From an uncultured Oscillospiraceae bacterium (lineage in GTDB: Bacteria > Bacillota > Clostridia > Oscillospirales > Oscillospiraceae), in the NCBI GenBank assembly GCA_900754515.1, contig CAAEDD010000102.1, forward strand, positions 1 to 22,784: DNA of 22,784 nt, given 5' to 3'. Shown here in pieces: positions 7,751-14,959 of this stretch. The translations under genes and the position numbers were made by a program. The notes under the pieces are model-generated. The model was not told where the DNA came from, did no database searches, and worked only from the letters and a program-made list of their open reading frames with translations. Positions within the stretch are counted from its first letter, which is position 1. Every line of letters starts with the position of its first letter.

Positions 7751-8784
7751 TTCTCCTCCACCTCCTCCACGGAGGGCTCATAGGCCATGATATGGGCGGG
7801 GTTTATAAGCACCTCCACCTGCTGATTCGGGGAGTAGATATTCACTCCATCGTTTTTCTCGATCACTTTCAGTGTCTGGCCGCCGGCGGTAATGTAATAC
7901 TTTATGTACAGCCCATAGTATTCCAGACTGTCAACCACACCCTGGAGTACCAGCTCACCGTGCCGCGGCGGCACGTTGACGTGAATACGCTCAAGGCGCA
8001 TATAGTTGTGCTTTTTGGGGTCCACATCGGCCCCTATATTCACAAGCCCATCGACGATTTCCGGTCCGAGGCGGTTGATATCGCCGATGAAGTTACATAC
8101 AAACTCAGTTTCGCTGTGGTTATATACCTGGTTTGGAGTGCCCACCTGCTCTATAACGCCTTTGTTGAAAACGGCGATACGATCGGACAGAGTCAGGGCC
8201 TCCTCCTGGTCGTGGGTGACGTATATGGTGGTGATCCCGAACTCCTTCTGCATTTTTTTCAGCTCGTTCCTCAGCTGTACCCGGAGCTTTGCGTCCAGGT
8301 TTGAGAGGGGCTCATCCATGCAGATTATGGCGGGCCCGGTCACCAAAGCTCTGGCAATGGCCACACGCTGCTGCTGACCGCCGGAGAGCTGGGACACGGC
8401 CTTCATGAGCTGCTCGTCGCTGAGATCCACCTTCTTGGCGATCTCCCGCACCCGTTTGTCTATCTCCGGCTTTTTCAGCTTCTTTATTTTAAGTCCGAAG
8501 GCGATGTTGTCGTATACGGTCATAGTGGGAAACAAGGCGTAGCTCTGAAATACTATGCCGATATTTCTGTCCTCGATAGGGACCTTGGTGATGTCCTTGC
8601 CCTTGACGACAACGCTGCCCTCCACCGGCTCAATGAAGCCTGTGAGAGTGCGCAGCGTGGTGGTCTTGCCGCAGCCGGAAGGGCCCAGAAAAGTGAAGAA
8701 TTCCCCTTCCTTCACGTGGACGTTGATGCCGTGCAGGGCCGTAAAATCCCCAAACTTCACCACGATATCATTGAGCCTTATCAT
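7747..8784 (-). CDS. ABC transporter 1 ATPase (FbpC/PotA-like)
   Basis: 345-residue cytoplasmic ATPase powering transporter 1. Walker A GPSGCGKT (34-41), Q-loop VFQSYALFP (Q80), signature LSGGQ (133-137), Walker B IICMDEP (E158) and switch H191 are all intact, so it should be active. The segment from about residue 235 is a TOBE-type regulatory domain of the kind found in FbpC/PotA/UgpC ATPases. An ATG 6 nt upstream (8790) would add Met-Ile, but AAGGAG is 8 nt from the ATG at 8784 and only 2 nt from 8790. It is the second gene of the operon, about 100 nt after binding protein 1, with a hairpin between, and its stop overlaps the permease GTG. Confidence 0.93.
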   Translation of the reverse strand: MIRLNDIVVKFGDFTALHGINVHVKEGEFFTFLGPSGCGKTTTLRTLTGFIEPVEGSVVVKGKDITKVPIEDRNIGIVFQSYALFPTMTVYDNIAFGLKIKKLKKPEIDKRVREIAKKVDLSDEQLMKAVSQLSGGQQQRVAIARALVTGPAIICMDEPLSNLDAKLRVQLRNELKKMQKEFGITTIYVTHDQEEALTLSDRIAVFNKGVIEQVGTPNQVYNHSETEFVCNFIGDINRLGPEIVDGLVNIGADVDPKKHNYMRLERIHVNVPPRHGELVLQGVVDSLEYYGLYIKYYITAGGQTLKVIEKNDGVNIYSPNQQVEVLINPAHIMAYEPSVEEVEEK

Positions 8785-8792
8785 AATCATTT

Positions 8793-8798
8793 CTCCTT
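8793..8798 (-). promoter_or_regulatory. Ribosome site deciding the ATPase 1 start
   Basis: AAGGAG on the minus strand lies 8 nt before the ATG at 8784 but only 2 nt before the ATG at 8790. The downstream start is therefore preferred. Confidence 0.65.
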
Positions 8799-8830
8799 AA
8801 AGTTCTCTCTTTTAAAAATCTCTCTTTTGA

Positions 8831-8860
8831 GCTATGGCGAGCCCTGAGGCTCGCCATAGC
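8831..8860 (-). terminator. Intercistronic hairpin between binding protein 1 and ATPase 1
   Basis: A perfect 13-bp stem (8831-8843 with 8848-8860) and tetraloop, 23 nt after the binding-protein stop. No clean T-run follows on the minus strand. It is more likely an mRNA-stabilising or partial-termination element that keeps binding protein levels above the membrane subunits than a full terminator. Confidence 0.7.
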
Positions 8861-8883
8861 GTTTAGGATATTTACTTCTTGAA

Positions 8884-10161
8884 TCAGCCGGCAGCCTGGG
8901 TCAGGGTAGCCCAGTCCAGATTCTCCCAATCAGGCTCGGCAACTGCGGCGCTCTGGTCGGCCCAGTAGAAGCCCAGGTTGGTCATGATGTTGGTCCACTC
9001 GCTGGAGTGAGCGGCAACATACTCGGCATAGTTCATATCGGTGCCCTCAACAGGGGTAAGAGCAAAGTTCTTGATGGTGTAGATGGCGGGTACTCCGTCG
9101 GGGTAGAGGATTGCGGCGGCGGCAGTGTTGCAGGGATAGGAGTCAAACTCCTCGCCCCAGGCTGCCTGCACGTCGGCAGAGCCGAACCACTCGGCAAAGG
9201 CCATGACAGCCTCGGTCTCCTCGGCGCTGCGGCCGGCCTTATCCAGGATGCCCAGATACTCGGCAATGTAATAGGTGCCGTCGTCTATATCCACCAGGGC
9301 CCAGTTCTCAGGCTCCAGGGCGCCGATAAGGGGATGCTCGGAGCTGTCGGCAGCGGCATCAATGTTGCCATAGAGGGAGGAGGAATAGAAGGTGGAAACC
9401 TGAACGTCACCCTTGTTCAGGGGCAGGAAGCCGTAGGTATAGTCATCATCGGAGGAATACACGCCATCGGCGCAGTATTTCCACAGAGTCTTCCAGCCAT
9501 CGATGCTGATGCCGCCGGCGGGGGACTCAGGGTCAACAAAGGCATAGAGCATCGCAGAGTTTATGTTGGAATTGGTAGTGCCGCCCACCTTGTTCTGACG
9601 GTACCAGCTGTATCCGCAGTCCACGATGTCGGCCCAGTGCTCAAAGTGGAGGCTCTCTCCGTTGGTGCCGTACTCATCGGTGCGGTAAAGCATCAGCACG
9701 TTCTGGATGACCAGGCCGTAGGCTGCGCCGGGATAGACATATTCGCCCACTTCATCGGCCCAGCTGGGGGTCCATTCCACCAGCTTCAGGTTTTCATAGG
9801 TGCCGTTGACGACCTGGCTCCAGCGGGTCTCATTGAGGCCGAAGAGGATATCGCCGTCCTTGTTTTCATTGGCGGCCTGGATGGCGGCAGTATCACCGGA
9901 GATGACGCTGTTGTCGTCAATGGAGATGGTAAAGCCCGCGTCCTTGGCCTCGTTTATAAGCCAGGTGGTACGCTCGGTGGAGTTGGAGTTGGAGTAGATA
10001 CGGATGGTGTAGCCGGAGTAGTCCTTCTCTGCGTCGGCACTCTCCTCAGCGGGGGCGGCCTCCTCAGCGGGGGCAGCCTCTTCCTGAGCCGGGGTCTTGG
10101 CGCAGGCGCCCAGGGTGAACAGCATTGCCAGTGCGAGTAAAAGCGCAAGTAACTTCTTCAT
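8884..10161 (-). CDS. ABC transporter 1 substrate-binding lipoprotein
   Basis: 425-residue extracellular solute-binding lipoprotein that delivers substrate to permease 1. The signal peptide MKKLLALLLALAMLFTLGAC ends in lipobox LGAC with lipidated C20. An acidic Ala/Pro/Glu tether follows (about 26-46, a repeated AAPAEE unit), then the binding fold from YTIRIYSNSNSTERTTW. Alternating alpha/beta segments such as DGDILFGLNETRW and a late CNTAAAAILYPDG fit the Fe(III)/spermidine-type extracellular binding protein group, but no Fe-binding tyrosine pair is evident to me. AAGGAG lies 9 nt before the ATG. It is first in its operon, behind a promoter with no good -35 and a CAGAAT direct repeat, and just downstream of the two-component genes, so it is a likely target of that response regulator. 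Confidence 0.9.
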   Translation of the reverse strand: MKKLLALLLALAMLFTLGACAKTPAQEEAAPAEEAAPAEESADAEKDYSGYTIRIYSNSNSTERTTWLINEAKDAGFTISIDDNSVISGDTAAIQAANENKDGDILFGLNETRWSQVVNGTYENLKLVEWTPSWADEVGEYVYPGAAYGLVIQNVLMLYRTDEYGTNGESLHFEHWADIVDCGYSWYRQNKVGGTTNSNINSAMLYAFVDPESPAGGISIDGWKTLWKYCADGVYSSDDDYTYGFLPLNKGDVQVSTFYSSSLYGNIDAAADSSEHPLIGALEPENWALVDIDDGTYYIAEYLGILDKAGRSAEETEAVMAFAEWFGSADVQAAWGEEFDSYPCNTAAAAILYPDGVPAIYTIKNFALTPVEGTDMNYAEYVAAHSSEWTNIMTNLGFYWADQSAAVAEPDWENLDWATLTQAAG

Positions 10162-10208
10162 GTCAGCATTCTCCTTTACAAATTTATTGGCTGTATAATG
10201 CTGTAATA

Positions 10209-10214
10209 ATTATA
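10209..10214 (-). promoter_or_regulatory. Candidate activator-dependent promoter of transporter 1 (-10 box)
   Basis: TATAAT is a full -10 consensus, but the hexamer 17 bp upstream (TCCATT, 10232-10237) matches the -35 at only 2 of 6 positions. This suggests an activator is needed. The leader would be about 40 nt. Confidence 0.45.
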
Positions 10215-10245
10215 CGTTCTAAATGGCTGAAAATGGAACTGGACA

Positions 10246-10271
10246 ATTCTGCGATTATCCTGTTGATTCTG
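10246..10271 (-). promoter_or_regulatory. CAGAAT direct repeat upstream of transporter 1, candidate response-regulator site
   Basis: CAGAAT occurs at 10246-10251 and again at 10266-10271 in the same orientation, 20 bp apart start to start (about two helical turns). The copies are centred near -46 and -66 relative to a start inferred from the TATAAT box. AraC-type regulators typically bind direct repeats at this period. Binding is inference. Confidence 0.4.
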
Positions 10272-10301
10272 ACAGGCCAGGCTGATTAAATGCAGAAATT
10301 T

Positions 10302-10339
10302 AAGGTCGGATTTTGTGAGTTTTTCACAAACCCGGCCTT
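10302..10339 (-). terminator. Long hairpin after the response regulator gene
   Basis: Two stacked stems, AAGGTCGG (10302-10309) with CCGGCCTT (10332-10339, one G-T pair) and TTTGTGA (10312-10318) with TCACAAA (10324-10330), begin 4 nt after the stop. The following minus-strand sequence is only modestly T-rich, so termination may be partial, with some read-through into transporter 1. Confidence 0.6.
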
Positions 10340-10343
10340 GAGC

Positions 10344-11090
10344 TCAACGGCAGCGGTCCTGATATTCCGAGGGTGAAAGACCTGTGAGCTTTTTGAAGGT
10401 GCTGCCGAAATAAGCCACATCCTTGTATCCCACCATATCCGCCACCTCGTATACCTTATAGCGGCAATCCCGCAGCAGCTTCATGGCCATATGTATCCTG
10501 TAGCGGGTGAGATAGCCCACCACAGTGTAGTTTGTTTCCTTCTTAAAAACATGGCTCAAATGGCCCTCGCTGACCCCCAGGTGCTGGGCTATCCCGGTTA
10601 TGTTTATGCCGCTCTCTCCAAAGTGCTCTGCTATATACTCCAGGGCCTGGAGCACATAGCGGCTCTTGTCTCCCTTGGACAGGAGCAGTTCGTCGCTGAG
10701 GCTCAGCTCACTGCGCTCCTGCTCCTTCTGGTGTACCCGCTCCACCGCCGCCACCAGCTCCCTGTCTTCAAAGGGCTTGAGCAGATAGTCGTCGGCCCCC
10801 AGCTGAAGGGCGGAACGGACATATTCAAAATCGCTGTAGGCTGTCAGCAGTATCACATGGGCCCGGCATCCCCGGCGGCGCAGCTCCTGGAACATGGTTA
10901 TGCCGTCCATTTTAGGCATGCGCACATCGGTTATTATAAGGTTTGGGCTGTATCGCTCCGCGGCCAGCAGTCCCTCCTCGCCGTTGGCGGCTTCTCCCAC
11001 TACTACACATCCCATGGAGGCCCAGTCTACCCCCAGGACTATGCCCCGGCGCACCACCGTCTCGTCATCTATCACAAGAACCTTCAGCAT
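10344..11090 (-). CDS. YesN-like response regulator (REC + AraC-type HTH)
   Basis: 248-residue cytoplasmic transcription factor. The receiver domain (1-120) has acidic pocket D8/D9, phosphoacceptor D55 in IITDVRMPKMDG, switch T83 and K105 in YLLKPFED. A short linker leads to an AraC-type DNA-binding domain (about 145-248) with two helix-turn-helices: ITGIAQHLGVSEGHLSHVFK and VYEVADMVGYKDVAYFGSTF, then FKKLTGLSPSEYQ. It overlaps the 3' end of the kinase gene by 26 nt and has GGAGG 6 nt before the ATG, so the pair is co-translated. It is likely phosphorylated by that kinase and an activator of the adjacent transporter 1 operon, possibly of transporter 2 as well. Most YesN homologues regulate carbohydrate uptake. 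Confidence 0.93.
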   Translation of the reverse strand: MLKVLVIDDETVVRRGIVLGVDWASMGCVVVGEAANGEEGLLAAERYSPNLIITDVRMPKMDGITMFQELRRRGCRAHVILLTAYSDFEYVRSALQLGADDYLLKPFEDRELVAAVERVHQKEQERSELSLSDELLLSKGDKSRYVLQALEYIAEHFGESGINITGIAQHLGVSEGHLSHVFKKETNYTVVGYLTRYRIHMAMKLLRDCRYKVYEVADMVGYKDVAYFGSTFKKLTGLSPSEYQDRCR

Positions 11091-12768
11091 AATTTTCCTC
11101 CTTTTTCCTCATGGGCAGCCGCAGTTCCACCCGGCTTCCCATGCCCGGTGCGGAGACGGCGGATATACCGTACTCCTTTCCGTAATACAGCCGAACTATT
11201 CTGTCCACGTTTCTCAGCCCCAGGTGTCCTGCCGGCATCTCCCGCTCAGGGCTTTGGAGCCTGCGGAGGATTTCCGGGGGAATACCCTGGCCGTTGTCTT
11301 CCACAGCCAGCACCAGAGTCCCCCCTTCCGCTGCGGCAGAGAGCTTTATATATCCGTCGTCCATATTGGCCACGCCATGGATTATGGCGTTTTCCACCAA
11401 TGGCTGGAGAATAAGCTTGGGCACCATACAGTGCTGGAATTTCTCGTCTATATCCAGTTCCCAGGTAAAGCGGTCCTCAAAGCGCACCGCCTGTATATCA
11501 AGATACTTTTCCAGCAGCTCCAGCTCCTGCTCCAGTGTAATGAGCTTGTCCCCGGATATGCCCGCCCTGAGCAGCGCTGCCAGGCCCGTGGCCATAGCCG
11601 CCACCTGGGGCACGTGGTTCGTGACTCCCAGCCACTTCATACTGTCCAGGGTATTATACAGGAAGTGAGGATTCAGCTGGGCCTGGAGCATGGACAGCTC
11701 CGTCTCGTTCAGCTCCCTCTCATGCTGCACCGAGCGTTCCAGATTCTGCCTGTATTCCCGGGTCATGCGGTTAAAACTGGAGGTGAGCCTGCCCATTTCA
11801 TCGCTTCTGTCACTTAAAAGCTCAACCTCATAGTCGCCCTTTTCCACCCGGCCCATGGCCTCATCCAGCTGGTTCACCGGCTTTGACAGATAATGGCTGA
11901 GAAGCCAGGCACACACCAGGCTCAGCACCAGACACAAAAGGCCCATCATAAGGCAGGCGTAATACACCGAGGTCATCACCGCCGGAGTATATATTCTGGG
12001 CTGCTGAAGGATGAGGGTAAACCCGCTGTCCCCAAGTTTTCTCATATAAACGCTGTAATAACCGTCTCCCAGTTCCGCTCCGGAGAGCAGCGATTCTCTC
12101 AAAGTCTCTATCTTATCCTGGGTATGTATGCTGTCGGAGCAATAGACCTGCCTCCATGTACCGTCCAGAAGGAACACATCGTTGGCAGAACTGAAGCTGT
12201 CTCCCAGCAAGGTGTCAAACCCGGTCTCCACCACACGGATCAGAATATAGCCGAGTATATTTCCGCCGGAGCTGCGTACCGCCCTTGACATGACGAGCCC
12301 GGGCTCCTCATCGGCCTGTATGCTCAGGCCTTCCGTCTCACCCGCCGAGCGCAGCGCGCCCCAGCCGGTGGGAAGCTGTGCATCCGTCTGGCTGCTGTCG
12401 CTGCTGTAGCAGCGCCGCCCATCTCTGTCGTATACCTCCGCCACGGCATGGTCCCTGAGTCCGGCACTCTGCTGATACATAACCTGATAAAGCAGCTTTG
12501 AGTCGCTGCCGCCCCGGCGCAGAGCGCTGCGCACCACTGTGCTGCCGGCAAGCTCAGATGTGATTTCATCCGCCTGCTCAATCATGGCATTCAGTTTCTG
12601 TTCCAGCTGCTCAAGCTCCTCCATGGCCTGCTGACGGAGCATGTCCTCGCTGCTGCTTATGGCTATCTGCATGACGAACACATCGCAAAGAAGCATAGGC
12701 AGCAATGTCACCAGCAACACCGTCACGAAAATGCGGTTTCTGAAGGAACTCTTTATCCATTCTCTCAT
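11065..12768 (-). CDS. YesM-like sensor histidine kinase
   Basis: 567-residue membrane sensor kinase. The first membrane helix is about 13-33, an extracellular sensing region spans about 35-260, and the second helix is about 265-291. A HAMP linker (about 292-345) follows, then a short coiled stretch. The His_kinase (PF06580) motif LNPHFLYNTLDS carries phosphoacceptor H368. The ATPase domain has N-box LILQPLVENAIIHGV (N460), G1 DNGQGIP and G2 GHLGLRN, so it should be catalytically complete. It starts by ATGA overlap with the stop of a binding lipoprotein gene, with AAGGAG 7 nt upstream. That arrangement suggests the binding protein presents ligand to the extracellular region, as in the PgtC-PgtB system, though the kinase family differs. 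Confidence 0.92.
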   Translation of the reverse strand: MREWIKSSFRNRIFVTVLLVTLLPMLLCDVFVMQIAISSSEDMLRQQAMEELEQLEQKLNAMIEQADEITSELAGSTVVRSALRRGGSDSKLLYQVMYQQSAGLRDHAVAEVYDRDGRRCYSSDSSQTDAQLPTGWGALRSAGETEGLSIQADEEPGLVMSRAVRSSGGNILGYILIRVVETGFDTLLGDSFSSANDVFLLDGTWRQVYCSDSIHTQDKIETLRESLLSGAELGDGYYSVYMRKLGDSGFTLILQQPRIYTPAVMTSVYYACLMMGLLCLVLSLVCAWLLSHYLSKPVNQLDEAMGRVEKGDYEVELLSDRSDEMGRLTSSFNRMTREYRQNLERSVQHERELNETELSMLQAQLNPHFLYNTLDSMKWLGVTNHVPQVAAMATGLAALLRAGISGDKLITLEQELELLEKYLDIQAVRFEDRFTWELDIDEKFQHCMVPKLILQPLVENAIIHGVANMDDGYIKLSAAAEGGTLVLAVEDNGQGIPPEILRRLQSPEREMPAGHLGLRNVDRIVRLYYGKEYGISAVSAPGMGSRVELRLPMRKKEENYAEGSCDR

Positions 12769-13763
12769 TCTTCCGCTCCTTCAAAAAGCTCTCCCCATAT
12801 CTCCAGCAGCTCCTGCTGTTTCTCGCTTGCCCACTGCAGGTCATAGTCTATCAGCTTGATATCCTCAAGCCCATCGTCGGAGCCGCAGACGCTGTGGCGG
12901 GAGAAGTCATCTGCCAGAAGCTGCTGCACATCCGGGCACAGCATGAAGTCTATAAAGCTCCTGGCGTTTTCCGGATGTCTGCATCCGGCCACTATTGCCG
13001 CCCCGTCAGCCACGGCGCTGGTTCCCTCCTGGGGATAAATAATGTCTATGTCATAGCCCTCGTCAATTCCCTTTAGAGCAGTCTCCTCCAAAGTGACGCC
13101 GATGTAGCAGCTGCCCTCGGCCACGGCTCCGATAACTTCCCCGGAGGAAGAAAGCAGCCTGCCGTCGAGGTTTGCGGCAAAGCTTTTCAGATTTTCTTCC
13201 CGGTCTCCCGGCAGGGCCTGGAGCAGGGTGCAAAGCCCGGTATAGCTGGAGCCGGACACCGCCGGGTCGGCAAAGGCTATCTTGCCCCGCCATGCCGGGT
13301 CCAACAGGCTGGCAAAACCCGTAGGCGGGTTCATGCGCACCAGCTTTGTATTGTATATCAGCACCACGGGCAGGGCGGAGAAGGGGCTGTAGCTGCCGTC
13401 GGTACTGCGATACCGGGGCTCAATGCTTTCGTTATATATGCTGTAATAGGGGCTGAAGCAGCGGGCATAGGCGCTGAGGCTGTCCGCCCCGCCTCCCAGC
13501 ATCAGGTCACAGTCCGTATTCCCCTGGGATATTTTCTTCAAAAGCTGAGTAGTGCCGCCGGTCTCCAGTTCCACCCAAATGCCGGTGCGCTGCTCAAACT
13601 CCCTGATGAGAGGCCCGTACACTTCCTCCTTGTGGGAGGTATATATCACCAGCCGCCTGTCCTCAGGCGGCGCAAAGGCGCTGCCGTCCTCGTCCCCGGC
13701 CCGGCCGCAGGCCGCCGTAAGCACGGCCGCCAGCGCAAGAATACCTGCCATTATTCTCTTCAC
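12765..13763 (-). CDS. Stand-alone binding lipoprotein of the sensory unit (Fe(III)/AfuA-like)
   Basis: 332-residue secreted lipoprotein with short signal MKRIMAGILALAAVLTAAC (lipobox TAAC, C19). The fold is of the Fe(III)-type binding-protein group: LVIYTSHKEEVYGPLIREFE, the ligand-side DCDLMLGGGADSL, the hinge-side PVVLIYNTKL, LLDPAWRGKIAFADP and AVADGAAIVAG. No permease or ATPase shares its transcript; it is first in an operon with a histidine kinase whose ATG overlaps its stop (ATGA). It is therefore probably a ligand-presenting co-sensor and not a transport subunit. A GTG at 13775 would add four residues, but GGGAGG abuts it and lies 11 nt before the GTG at 13763. The ATG at 13751 would remove the signal peptide charges. 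Its exact ligand is unknown. Confidence 0.87.
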   Translation of the reverse strand: MKRIMAGILALAAVLTAACGRAGDEDGSAFAPPEDRRLVIYTSHKEEVYGPLIREFEQRTGIWVELETGGTTQLLKKISQGNTDCDLMLGGGADSLSAYARCFSPYYSIYNESIEPRYRSTDGSYSPFSALPVVLIYNTKLVRMNPPTGFASLLDPAWRGKIAFADPAVSGSSYTGLCTLLQALPGDREENLKSFAANLDGRLLSSSGEVIGAVAEGSCYIGVTLEETALKGIDEGYDIDIIYPQEGTSAVADGAAIVAGCRHPENARSFIDFMLCPDVQQLLADDFSRHSVCGSDDGLEDIKLIDYDLQWASEKQQELLEIWGELFEGAEE

Positions 13764-13774
13764 TTCTGCGTCCA

Positions 13775-13780
13775 CCTCCC
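13775..13780 (-). promoter_or_regulatory. Ribosome site deciding the sensory lipoprotein start
   Basis: GGGAGG overlaps the first G of the GTG at 13775, so it cannot serve that codon. It is 11 nt from the GTG at 13763, which gives a standard signal peptide. Confidence 0.5.
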
Positions 13781-13798
13781 TGCACTTGTCTTTTTATA

Positions 13799-13828
13799 AT
13801 TTTATCACGGATCGGCCCCTTTTTACAA
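13799..13828 (-). promoter_or_regulatory. Promoter of the sensory operon, extended -10 type
   Basis: Minus strand: -35-like TTGTAA (13823-13828), 18-bp spacer, -10 TAAAAT (13799-13804) preceded by TGA, an extended -10. It lies just downstream of the transporter 2 terminator, so the sensor genes have their own start. Confidence 0.55.
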
Positions 13829-13838
13829 TGAGGGCAAT

Positions 13839-13870
13839 AAAAAACCTGCTGCTGATGCAGCAGGTTTTTT
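13839..13870 (-). terminator. Strong terminator of the transporter 2 operon
   Basis: AAAAAACCTGCTGC (13839-13852), loop TGAT, GCAGCAGGTTTTTT (13857-13870): a perfect hairpin flanked by A and T tracts, so it can act in both directions. It lies 9 nt after the ATPase 2 stop. Confidence 0.92.
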
Positions 13871-13879
13871 CAGGTTTGC

Positions 13880-14956
13880 TTACAGGATATGTACGGCGTC
13901 GGGAGCGAATTTCAGAGTGCAGCTCTCCCCCACCTTGTATATCTTCTTGTTTTTGGGGTTGCTCTCTGTGAGCTTTACCAGGGTATTGCCTACCATCACC
14001 TGATAGTTCTGATATGAGCCCATGAAACAGCTGAGAGTGACCTTGCAGGGCAGCCCGCCCTCGTCGGCCAGATATGCGGATTCGGGGCGAAGCACCAGAG
14101 TATATTCCTTGCCGGTCTCCAGGCCCGCCTGGCTCTCCACCTCAAGGCGGTTGCCCTCAATATTGAATTCCGCCCGGTTGCCGCTGATGCTTTCCAGCCG
14201 TCCCTTGAGGAAATTGGCCTCGCCGATGAAGTCGGCCACAAACTCGCTGTTGGGGTGGTAGTAGATTTCCTGAGGCGTACCCACCTGGGCCACCACGCCC
14301 TTGTTCATAATGATGATATTATCCGACAGGGCCATGGCCTCGCTCTGGTCATGGGTGACGTAGATGGCAGTGATACCTACCTCCTGCTGTATGCGGCGGA
14401 TCTCGGTGCGCATGGAGACACGGAGCTTTGCGTCCAGGTTGGAGAGAGGCTCGTCAAAGAGGAGGACGGAGGGTTCTATAACCAGGGCCCTGGCCAGGGC
14501 AACGCGCTGCTGCTGGCCGCCGGAGAGCTGGTTTGTCATACGTCCTTCCATACCGCTCAGCTCTACCAAGTCCAGGATCTTCATGACCCGCTCTTTTATC
14601 TCGTCCTTGTGCACCTTTCTCAGCTTCAGGCCGTAGGCCACGTTGTCGAAAACATTGTAATGGGGCAGCAGGGCGTAGCTTTGGAACACCATGGCCGTGT
14701 CCCGCTTGTTGGGAGTCAGCTCGTTTATGGGCTCGTCCCCCAGATAGATCTCACCCTCGTCCGGGCTTTCAAAACCGGCGATCATGCGCAGAGTGGTGGT
14801 CTTGCCGCAGCCGGAGGGTCCTAGTAAGGTCACAAAGCTGCCCGGCTCTATGGTCAGGGAGGTGTCATGCACGGCATAGAAATCCTTGCCGGTCTTAGGA
14901 TCCTGATATATCTTGGAGATATGCTCCAGGCGGACGCCTTTCTTTGTTTTTTCCAT
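13880..14956 (-). CDS. ABC transporter 2 ATPase (FbpC/PotA-like)
   Basis: 358-residue cytoplasmic ATPase. Intact Walker A GPSGCGKT (46-53), Q-loop VFQSYALLP (Q92), signature LSGGQ (144-148), Walker B VLLFDEP (E169) and switch H202, so it should hydrolyse ATP. The C-terminal part (about 245-358) is a TOBE-type domain with YTLVLRPESAYL. It differs clearly from ATPase 1 outside the shared motifs, and gene order here is binding protein, permease, ATPase, whereas transporter 1 is binding protein, ATPase, permease. The two are therefore not a recent tandem duplication. The ATG is 3 nt after the permease stop, with GGAGG 11 nt before the start and inside the permease end. It is last in its operon, followed by a strong terminator. 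Confidence 0.93.
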   Translation of the reverse strand: MEKTKKGVRLEHISKIYQDPKTGKDFYAVHDTSLTIEPGSFVTLLGPSGCGKTTTLRMIAGFESPDEGEIYLGDEPINELTPNKRDTAMVFQSYALLPHYNVFDNVAYGLKLRKVHKDEIKERVMKILDLVELSGMEGRMTNQLSGGQQQRVALARALVIEPSVLLFDEPLSNLDAKLRVSMRTEIRRIQQEVGITAIYVTHDQSEAMALSDNIIIMNKGVVAQVGTPQEIYYHPNSEFVADFIGEANFLKGRLESISGNRAEFNIEGNRLEVESQAGLETGKEYTLVLRPESAYLADEGGLPCKVTLSCFMGSYQNYQVMVGNTLVKLTESNPKNKKIYKVGESCTLKFAPDAVHIL

Positions 14957-14959
14957 GGC

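Noticed and set aside
9007..10140. A 377-codon plus-strand open frame opposite binding protein 1
   Set aside because: Low-complexity Gly/Val/Ile sequence antisense to a lipoprotein gene with a proper signal peptide.
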